A stretch of DNA of 64,000 bases, from contig OZ026600.1 of the NCBI GenBank assembly GCA_964020085.1, positions 3,437,965-3,501,964 on the forward strand, in the 5' to 3' direction. Under the pieces are notes generated by a model. The model did no database searches. It worked only from the letters and a program-made list of their open reading frames with translations, and was not told the DNA's origin. Position numbers and translations under genes: made by a program. Source of the stretch: Micromussa lordhowensis. Its lineage: Eukaryota > Cnidaria > Anthozoa > Scleractinia > Lobophylliidae. Shown piece by piece: positions 27,001 through 38,015 of the stretch; position 1 is the first letter of the stretch, and each line of letters begins with the position of its first letter.

Positions 27001-30000
27001 AATTTAGGAAGTAAAAACGGACTTGGCTCCATTTGGATGTTTCAGTGCCAGAACGAAAGCTGTCCGTCACACGAATCTAATCTTCCATTTCCGACGATGG
27101 AAAAAAAGCAGGGCGCTCGCGATAAATTGTGCATCGGTTCATGGCTTTCGAGCTATTGATGGCGGTCACGCGACAGTCTCAAAGGTTTTTAGTTTTCTTG
27201 GTCTATCGCCGATAAATAGAAAATCCAGTGTATTCCCGCCACGTCCCGCGTAAAGATTTGGCCTGCTGCATATCACCTGTCAAATGCCTATTGTTGTTGC
27301 AAGATGATCCCTCGCTGGTAAACATCAAAATGGATGATTAGGTGTTATAATCCTATTGAGGTTAAGATGCCGCAAAAAATGTATTTTTCTTGTTTTCTCG
27401 GAACGTTTTTAACTTGGCTTCAAGTCGGCAGCCCCTGAATTAGCTGAAATTTGGCCAGCTTATTGTCAGATTGTTTTTCTTGAAAAGCGTGTCGGCGATC
27501 TTTTAATTTCGTTCATGAAATCTTAAACTTATGAACTTTATTGTTGCATTATTTCTTTCAGAAATTAAACGCTGTAACCGATGACATCATGAATTGAATA
27601 TAACCACATCTTACTCAACATTTTCTGGGACTTGACCAAACAAAATAACTTGATGACAACCAATTCCACACAATCCCTACTTCAATTTGCAAACAGCATC
27701 ACAATTTCCGCAGCACTTTCATAGCTTTGGCTACACTAGTTAGCGATTTATCCGGTGGATTGCGTTTATCCAGCCTTCGAACAACTTGGGGCCTTGTCAA
27801 GGGGTCTAGCTAGTATAACGTACGCCTGCTTCAGGGTAACACTGTTCAATTGTAAGGCTAAATGTACGCCGTTTGTGAAATATCCTAGCCAATTTTCAGT
27901 TTTGTTAAGATTCCTTAGCCTTAAGTCGTTGTCTTCTGATGGTCTGGACGTGTTTCATCCGGATTCGCGATGTTATCGTTAAATAATTAATTCTTTGGTT
28001 TGAACATTACCAAACATGGTCATCATAATTCCGGTTTACCTGTTCCGTGTGACCCTTCCTCATTTCCAGGACTCCCAGGTTGTTGTAGGCCTCTGCATGG
28101 TCGTTGTTCGATGCCAGCGCCAATCTGAAACACTGATAGGCGAGCTGGATGTCTCCAATACCCTGAAGAAACCACAAAACAACGGTCAAACACCTTTCCA
28201 GTGAAAAGTCCCACGCTATTTCTTTCTTTCAAGTTTAAGTATGTTGAATACCTATTCTGTAATTCCAGCTACTAATCAATAATGTCACCTGTTGATGACT
28301 TTAGCAGCTTATCGCGCATTTCCATGTTTATCTTATTAGTCGTATTCACTCTCGAGGACGAGAAACTCGACTGGACAAGTAAACCGTCTGACGCGTTTTC
28401 TGTCCTGGACTGAGATTGTCACAAAAAACTTATTTAACTTTACCTTCATAAATCCACGATTGGATGTGTTAAAGGCTATTTAACCCTTTGACTGCCAATT
28501 TTCACAAAAAATGCCGTAACCGTTATATCAGTTTTTTGGCTGCCATAACGCTAAATGGGCCTTAGTTTTGCTGAAAAAGCTTTTTTTTATAGATTTTCCT
28601 ACGATTAGGTACACAAATGTACAATATTTTAATCTGGGGTATGCGCATAAGCCCTTTTTGCGATTGCCCGTTCCGAATTTTTTTCTTGCCCCTTTCCTTT
28701 CCTTTTTCTCGGTCCTTTTACTCTCGCTACTTTTCGCGTTTCATAGTCTTTCTGGCTGTCGTAAAATGTTGGGTATTAATTATGGGCAAAGCACGGAAAT
28801 AGGACCCTGATCAATTATAGGTATAATGGGCCATTTTACCGCCATTTCTGCACCAAAACTGGTAATGCTGTTTTTCAATTTGCTACGTCACAATGCCGTC
28901 GATATCCAAAACCGACTGTTGTGTGGATAAATCTATCCTAGCTCTACTATCTGCTTATCAAGAATATCTGGTGACAGTTAAATTGATGACGTCACAAGTG
29001 GTACAAAGAGCACGACTACTACGTACGCGTCTATGCGCCGTTGGCAGTCAAAGGGTTAAGGGCCATTTTGTTCCACTCCTTTCGGTGAAATTGCCTCTCA
29101 TTTCGACCAGAAAACCGTCGAAGCGTGAGTTCGTGACGGACTTCGATGGGTTTCTTATGATGTCTGACTGGATGGATAACCAAACGGGTAAACTGGGACA
29201 AGCTTTTCGTCAAAAACCCGTCCCGTTCCGTTTTCAAACCAGGAAGGGAAGACGTCACAGACGGGAAACCCGTCCAAGTCTTGGACAGGTCTCTCGTCTC
29301 TAGTGTAAAGTGAAACATTATTTACCACAGCCACGTGACCAATGTTGTACCAAACGTCCGCCATGTTTTCGTCGGAAGCCAGAGCCAACGCTCTTTCGAA
29401 ACAGTTCAGCGTCATGTCATACTGCTGAGCAAAGAAACAGCACAGCCCTAGATTGGTGAACAGCTCTGCATTGTACACACCCATCTGGAGAAGGCGGCTG
29501 CAAAGCGAACGACAAATTAAACACATACTGATAAAGTAGCAATTGAAGTGTAGCTGTATAATTGTACGTGGGACTTACTAGATTGGCAGAAAAAGGATGA
29601 TTCCAAAAACCCTCGTGCAGTTTAAGGTTCTTATCAATTCGGAACGTCCTGGTTTTCACCCAATCAGGAGTAAAACCTAACCAAATCAATCGGTTACTTT
29701 TCGCGCGCTTGGCAGCGGTCGTTTTCCCGCGCTTAGCAGCAGTCGTGCGTTTTCCCGCCCTTGGCAGCGGTCGTACGTTTTCACGCGCTTGGAAGCGATC
29801 ATACCACGCTTGGCACACAAGTTGTGGACAGTTTGCATGTTTCTGCTTCGTGTTTGGTTCTGATTGGGTAATTTCGCTATTTTGTTGTGATTGGTCACAT
29901 GTTGAGTTGAGTACTAACAGAAAAGTTATTTATTTATTTTATTTAACTTTATCAGCGTCAGCGTGTGTACTAGGCGAATAAAGGTGTGTTGTTGTTGTTG

Positions 30001-33000
30001 TTGTTGTTGGTCAGGTGCGTATCTCTAGATAACACTGCAGTTAAAACCTAACCTCTGTAATAGACTAAACGTCTACCGCAATATGTCCTGACAGAATAAA
30101 ACAAAAAATAACTGTCAATCAATGAAAAGTTGGAGACTTACCGGTAAAATCTGAGTGCAATTTCTGGTTGATCAGTGTAAAAATGATGAGTAGCGATACA
30201 AGCGATGGCCTCCACATGTGTATTGTCATAATGGAGCACTTCTTTATATAGTTTCACAGCGTTGGTCATGTCATTCAACTCCTAGACACGAACAAGAAAA
30301 CGAAACAAGAGAGTTGGAAAGTACTGTATTACCGCCATGAAATTCCTTTAACCTAAAATTCTTTCTCCAGCAGTGTTAGTATAGTCTCTATTATATTTCA
30401 TACACAAACACAGCACGTTGCAATATGAAATAAACAAAATAATTTAAATTGTATTTACCCTCGGCAGTGTTTATGGAACAAAGGCTAGCGGGGCCGAGCA
30501 AACAACTGAAACAAATGATTCAAATTGAACATAACATTGTTAAGAATCCCAACTGTCCGGAAGCAAACAAGTTGGCTATTTACAAGCGTGGCCGAGGATT
30601 TGAACTCGGGGCTACCGTAAAACAAATCCAGGTAGTGGTCAGAGCGAGACTTGAACCCGCGACCTCCGGGTTTCAAGTCCGGCGCCCTAACCACTCGGCC
30701 ACGCTGTCTCAATATAGCCTCGATTTCAAGTCGCTGTTTGAGAAACGAGACTGCGCTCCTCTTCCGAAATCTTTCCGGGGAGGAACAAAGACCGGACAGG
30801 GGCCCGTTTCTCGAAGGTCCCGAAAAGTTTTCGCACCCGGAAGGCCATAGCAAAATCTCGAAGCTTGTGATTAAAAAGCTGTTTTATTCACGTATTCTTA
30901 ATATAAACAGAGGTTCTCTTCACACAAGAAGTTTCAGGCGTATACACTTCTCCGTTTTCAGATACAGATGAACTAAAAATGGCTTTTTTTTTATTGAGTT
31001 TGAAGTTTATTGAGTCTATTGAGTCTTACTTACAATGAACACCGCCTGCAAATAGCGAGCTAATCTAGGCAGGCGGTGTTAAGGACATACAAACATGAAT
31101 TACTAACTGAAGGCGTTAAAAAAAGTCGATTTTGAATACATTATTTGTCAAAGAGGAAAAAAAAAAGTGAGAAAAAGTGAAGAAAAATAATCTACATTAA
31201 GATTGAATTGTAATGAAGATGCCTTTCTTATTTCAGAAATAAGAGTGCTAGTGTCAGCATAACTGTCCAGAGTTTCTAAAGTTACAAATAGTAATGCTTG
31301 AATTTTCTTTTTGTATATGTGTGGCTTTACGGGCTCAAAAAGTTTCCGGGACTTTCGAGAAACGGGCCCCTGGACAGGGCGGCGGAAATCGAGCCTGGTT
31401 GCACCACAACTAGAATAGAATCGAATCGATCAGATTTAGACTAAGCGCTCTGATTTTTACCTCGTGAATGCGTGCAATTCCTGTCAGAAGGGTTGTCTCT
31501 CCGGGAAATTTCTCTAAAGCCTGCAACAATGAAAAGAAGGATTTGTTAAAAGCTGTTTTCATCACCAGTACTCACTAAACAAAGCAAGCTGTGTCATGTT
31601 GTCTATAACTGAGCTTTGATGGGACTTACGAAACCTATACCCATTGCCTTTAGATCTGGAGACCTCTGGAGGGAGGAGCTATAGCTGGGACTACCTTCCT
31701 AGGTATCTGCATACAACGCGACGTTCTGTTCATGTGTAAGAAACGATTTTTGTCCTCACGGAAAAAAAACGTTACTTTTGTGATAGGGAGAAGTCCTTTC
31801 AATCAGTTAAACAAGAATAACTCTCTAATAACTGAGAAGCATAAATGAGTCTGTGTTTCTGTTGAAGCTGTCAGTACCAATATTACTTTCTGTTCAGCAG
31901 GTTAGGAAAAGTATGAAAGAAGGTCTTTGTGACTAGCGAATGGTCATACACGTTAACAAAGTCTTTCAACCATATGATGTTCTAGAACTACACGTATCTT
32001 TCTCAAACTCATTAATAATTCAGCAAGTTTAAACAAAAGAATTCAGTACCGCGTCTGGATATCTGATCTTAATTAGCATATATTTTATTTCTTTATTTTT
32101 TCCTTCGTTTTAGTTTAGATTGAGAAGATTTTTTTTGTATTTTATTGATTTTTATTGATTAAAGTTTTTACAATAAATTATTCTAGAAAACAAAAATCGG
32201 CTGTATTTTTTACTTCAGTATTAACAAAAATTATTAGAAAAGAAAAGAAGAAACGGCTGTATATAATAAATAACAACAAGAAACTACAAGATATGAACTG
32301 CTGATTTGGTAAAGATCGAAAAGATATATCAAACACTCAGGACATTGTTTCACCACATTTCCAAACACCTACATGTATAAGCTCGTCATTTTCAACTCTC
32401 TTTTCAATGGTCTTTCGTGTTTGAAATATTACGTCTGTAGGCAGAGTTTCCAAACAGTTGGGTGTGTAATCCAAGGACAAAGACAAACCTTTTTGTATAC
32501 TTCAGTAGCTGTTAATGGCTGATCCAGTCTTCTATAAACTTTACAGAGATACAGATATGTATCCACCACATCTTGATCACGCAGTGCTGATTTGAGCTGT
32601 CTCTCGGCATCACGATACATACCAAGTCTGCATTCAAAATAAACACTTAGTACACAGTGGAACATCGCCTTACAATCACCTCGTTAATATGGTCACCTCG
32701 TTATTACACCCAGTCTTTTGTGTCCCAGCGAAACGCCTATTCATTTTTCTTGTAAGAAAATCCTGTTAATTCGGCCACCCCGTTTATACGTATGGGTTAT
32801 TGACCAAGTGTGAGGTAAAGATGGCTGGATATTGGCCAAGTTATTTTTTTGCGTTTTTATGGACTGAGACGGAGTCGAGGTCCATAAACACGCAAAAAAA
32901 TAATGAGGCCAATATCCAGCCATCTTGGCCGAACAAGCTTGGTCAATAAAGGATTTATTATGTGGCTTTTGGGGAAATTTTTCTTGCGGGACAAGGCGGG

Positions 33001-36000
33001 TAGTCCCGTGCGGGCAAGATAGCTACATCTTGCCCGCTCGGGTAACCAATCACAGCGCAGGATTTGATTCATCTTGCCCGCTCGCGGAACTAGCCAATAA
33101 TAAGGCCAAGTACTGCCACATTCTGAAATCCTAACCTGTATAATCCACTATAATTTACCCCGTTATTACGGCAACTCGAACCAGTTATGTACACCTTTCA
33201 ATTGTTCACATTGTATGTACTGATTGAAGTTTCAACTTTAAAAAAAAAACCATACTTGCATTTCGAAGTCTGTCAAGATATTTTGAGTGATGTCTGTCAA
33301 GACATCACTTAAAATAGACCAGTCAAGAAATTTGACATTACCCTGTTATTAAATACTGTCAAATTTTCATAACCCGTAACTACCATTTCTTTTGCGGGCC
33401 AGTGGAAAAAAAACATTGAAACAAATAATGTAAATAAACCACAACATAGTTAAAAATTCCAACTGGTATGAGGCAGACAAGTTTGCTATTTACAAACGTG
33501 GCCAGGGAGCTGAACTCACAACTACCAAGAACAACATTAACTACTGGTTAGAACAGGACTTGAACCCATCACCTATGGATTTCAAGTTCAGCACTCCAAC
33601 CACTTGGCCACAGTGTCCCTCAGGTATAGCTAGAAAAGGAGTTGGAATCAACCAATCAGAAAACAGGATATGCGAGCCAAAAACTGTTGCAGCAAATATT
33701 GTCATCTTTAAGGACTTTTCCATGACTCAGATTGATTTTCTCAGGACTCTAAAATTCACATTAATCCTTTCACTCCCAAAATCTCAATGTTAATTCTCCT
33801 TACTGTCTGCCATACATTTCATATTTTTACTTGAGTTTAACAGATTTCCAGAACTTTCTAGGACCAGAAGCCTTTTTCCAGGACTTTCCAGCCCTGGAAA
33901 ATGCAACAACACAAATTTCCAGGACTTTCCAGGTTATCCAGGAGCCGTGGTAACCCTGAGTGTGTAACTGCTCAACAAAATCATAATCAACTTTAAAATG
34001 TACCAATGTACCTGTAATAACTTTTTGCTAGTTGAACTTTCCACCACCAGTCCTTAAACTGGCATTCTTCAGTTGCTTTGGCTGCAAGTTCTAATGCCTA
34101 CAAGAATCAAAATAAAGTACTGCTTAGGCCTGAAGATTAACAATTGTTATATCTTTAGCCCTCTACACAGTCCTTTAGGGTATTACAATGTCAAGCAGAT
34201 GGGTGGAGCAGGGGTGGCGCAGTGGTGAGAACGCTTTCCTCCCACCAATGTGTCCTGGGTTCAATTCCCGGACCAGCGTCATATGTGGGTTGCTCCGAGG
34301 GTTTTTCTCCGGGTTCTCCGGTTTTCCTCCCTCCTCAAAAACCAACATTTCTAAATTAAAATTCAATCGGAAATTCGAGGGCCACAAGTTTATCAGTTGA
34401 ATCCTGTTGTGTGTCACCCTCCTTAAACAAAGCTGATTTATTTATTTTTATGGGTGACAAAAAACGGAGAAAATTGTCAAATATGTTGGAGATTGTACAT
34501 TGTGTAGACATGGGAAACCTTTGGAATTTGCAATGAAAAAAATGGCAAAAAGTAAATTTACAATATTTAGGAAGGAAGTCGCATCAGCCACATACAGGTG
34601 CTCTATCTTGGTCAAAATGAAATTTGAAGAAGTTGGTTTTCGTGGAGGGAGGAAAACCAGAGAATCCAAAGAAAAACCCTTGGAGCAAGGCAAGGACCAA
34701 CAACAAACTCAACCGACATATGTCACCAGGCCAGAATCAAACCCAGGCCACATTGGTGGGAGGCGAGCGCTCTCACCACTACGCCATCCTTGTTCCCCCA
34801 AAAGAAGAATTCAGTACTTTTTCGTCAGACAATGAATCAAAGTAACAGGAAAAAACCTTCCACAGAATATTTTGTGCACCACCTTTAATTAATTTTATCT
34901 GTACCAATAAAAAGGAAACAATCATGTTGCCAGCACTATTTCAATATATTTTACCATTCTCACTCATTCCCCAAAGCTGTCGCTGACACTGATACCAATG
35001 TTTCAACTAATTGATGTATAAGGTAGTTTTATCACTGATAGTTTAGGGTTTTATGAACTAATGACAATTTTAGTTTTATTAGGTAATACAGTTATCAATA
35101 AACAGAATTTCTTGTTTTATTACACTGGTGTGCCATTTAATCATTCCTCGTTAATTTCTTACATTTCTTACGTCGTTTTCATGGTGGAAAATATATTCAA
35201 ACAGAACCTGCAAGAGAAAAGGCAAAACCTATTTAAAATTTCTTCCATATCCTTTTTATCTAGGTGGCGCAATGGGAAAACAAGAGAGGGTAGTTTATGA
35301 CTTGACAAGTGAATTTTAAAAAGCCACTACCAAACTCACTGGACACACAATGGAAATTGAACATTCTCTTCTCATTTAAAGATCTCTACGAGATGACAAA
35401 AAACAATTGAAATAGCGCATCAAAGTTTGGGTAAGGTCTGGCATAGAGTAAAGAAAATTGCAAATTTTGGCCATGATATAAGGTCAGGGTTTCAAGAATC
35501 TTACCGCACACCCCCACGCAATTTTTCTGAGAGTACCCCCTCCCACTATGATAACACTTGTTCAAACTGTTGCTGAACTTGTCACACAACTATATCACCT
35601 TAAACATCAGTAAATTTTATCTAATTTTACTAGCCTCTGGTTTCCAGTCTCGTATTTCCATATTTTCTTGGTTATAAGGTGTAGCATTTTTTTTACAAAA
35701 AATATACCTGTCCAATCGAAATCTGCTCCAACTTCAGGGTGCGTCTTATAACCGAGTACATTCTCACAATGAACACAATTTTGTCAAATGTTACTGATGA
35801 TTAAACCTGTCAAACATCTGCTAATGTGTCATTTGTTAACGGTGACATCCTCCGTATAATCAGAGATTTCTTCCGAATAAAATACAAAAATTGGAAAAGA
35901 GTTTTTCATTATCTGATGTAATGCCTGGTACTGTAATTATTGATCAACATCTGCCATAATCAAGGACAAGTTTTTGATTATTTTTTCTTTTAATTTTAGC

Positions 36001-37976
36001 ACCCTGTACATAATTTCTTCAACTGTACCTTTGCCAGATTTTGTCTTTGTGCATATTTGGACAAGTTTAGTTTTGCAATATTTATAAATGGTCCATCTGG
36101 CTGCGACAACATGGATGCCTGAAAAAAAATTTATATAAGGACTAGAGTGACTGGATTGCGGAGAGAGGTGGACTGTCAGAAGTAACAAAAATCAACCTCA
36201 AAATGCAGTGTCAAACATTATTTAAAAGCAAATCAATTAAGTATAAAATTCTCACACCTTTGCTTTATAATGCAAAACAAGCTCACATGCCATTATGAAA
36301 TAGTTGCAATGTTCATGAATTTAATGCCAACAATATTATCTAATACTTACAGTGCCAAGACGAACATGTCGACCAGAAGCACTTGTCACTGGTCTGAGAA
36401 AGAAAGTGGGAATAAAAAGCCAAATTAGTCATGAAAACTTAAGAACAAGGTGTTTAGAGCATTTACAGTCGCTGTACCACATACCTTGCTGTTTGTGCAG
36501 TACGAGGGGTCCTTATGGCTTGCTCCATCGTTCCAGGTCTTCCACTTTGTGTTCCTGGCCTGACAAACCCACTGACTGGACGACCTGCTTGAGACATGGG
36601 TCTGGAAGAGAAAATCTATGTCATCCAAGATATTCAGAAAATTGCTTCAGAATCATTCAAAAGCCTGAAAAGATTGATGATTTTTTTCAGCGCCTACCAG
36701 AGATAATGAGACAGGCCAAAACATTCAACTATGGTGATTTAGCTAGTTCTCACAGAGATTCATGTAGTTTCTTTTGCAGGAGATGAAAATAAGTGATGAC
36801 AGACATGAGAAACCAGCTTTTCCTCAGGATATGCCCAGGGGAAACTCCGATATGAAAAGGACAACTTGGGTGCTTTTGGGAAATTTTGAAAAGAACCCTA
36901 AGAGGCACCAAGAACCTGCTTTACCGGCCTGGCTTCAATTTTTTCACCCCTAACAGTAAGAGGTACCAATATTATCTACCACAAAAGCTCCCACTGTGAA
37001 CCTCTTGAGGCTGAAAACCCTAAGAGATACCAAAACCACTCTTTTAACCCCTAAAAGGTACGACGAGTACCCCCCAACCAGGGTAATGCTCATATCCTAA
37101 CAAATTTACAAATACCTAACTCCTGGTGTAGGAGCTCCCATTCCAGCAGTGGTGCCTGGTTTCTTTAATGAAGTTCCTGGGCCTGTGGATCAAACCATAC
37201 AATGTCGTAAATAGGCACATCAGTTTATCAGAGACAGAAATTCTTTAGCCTTTGCGTGGTGACCTAAATATGGCTAGTGTGACTTCACAGCAGTATAACT
37301 ATATTATGCTAGAAACTGTTCAGTGTTGCCAGCAAAATAAGGTGAGTTTCATCCCAGACAGCACCTTTTCTCATCAGTTAGAAAATTCTACAAACCTCAT
37401 CCTACGATGAGCAAGGATGACATTTGCAAAACCAAGGTATTTTTGTGTAGAGTGGTTTTCAATTTAGTGTCGAAAGTACAGTGGAACCTTACCTTATGAC
37501 CACCTCGTTAATATGGTCACCTCATTATTACTACCAACTTTTTTTGTCCCAGTAAAGTGCCCAGACATTTTCTTGTAAGAAAACCCCATTAATGTGGCCA
37601 CCCTGTTAATACACATTACACACAATACACATTCTGAAATCTCAATCAGTGTAATCCTTTAAATTTTACCCCATTTTATACAGCCACTCAAACCAATTAT
37701 GTTTATCTTTCCATTGATATTAGTGTAAAATAATATTATTGATTGAAGTTTAATTTCCTTTTTAAACATATCTGCATTTCAATGCTTATTAAGGAAAATT
37801 TGTTTGCAAGTGCAATTATGATAGCCTAATAATTTTTATGGCCCATTGGTGGCCATATTAACAGGATTCCACTGTAATCAGCATAGTTAGTAATAGTAAT
37901 TGGACTGAGTGGAGTACAATTCAGGGAGTAATCGAGTGAGTAATTTCAAAATTGGACGAGCGCAAAGCGCAAGGCT

Positions 37977-38015
<39 letters not shown>

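Noticed and set aside
30640..30712. tRNA-Ser gene (minus strand)
   Set aside because: A and B boxes and a TGA anticodon position are present, but acceptor pairing is imperfect, the long variable arm is missing, and a repeat body shared with another locus follows. It is a SINE head.
29417..30850. Short open frames over SINEs, minisatellites and MITEs in TTC8 introns
   Set aside because: They coincide with repeat units shared with other loci, have no protein resemblance, and in part overlap real TTC8 exons.
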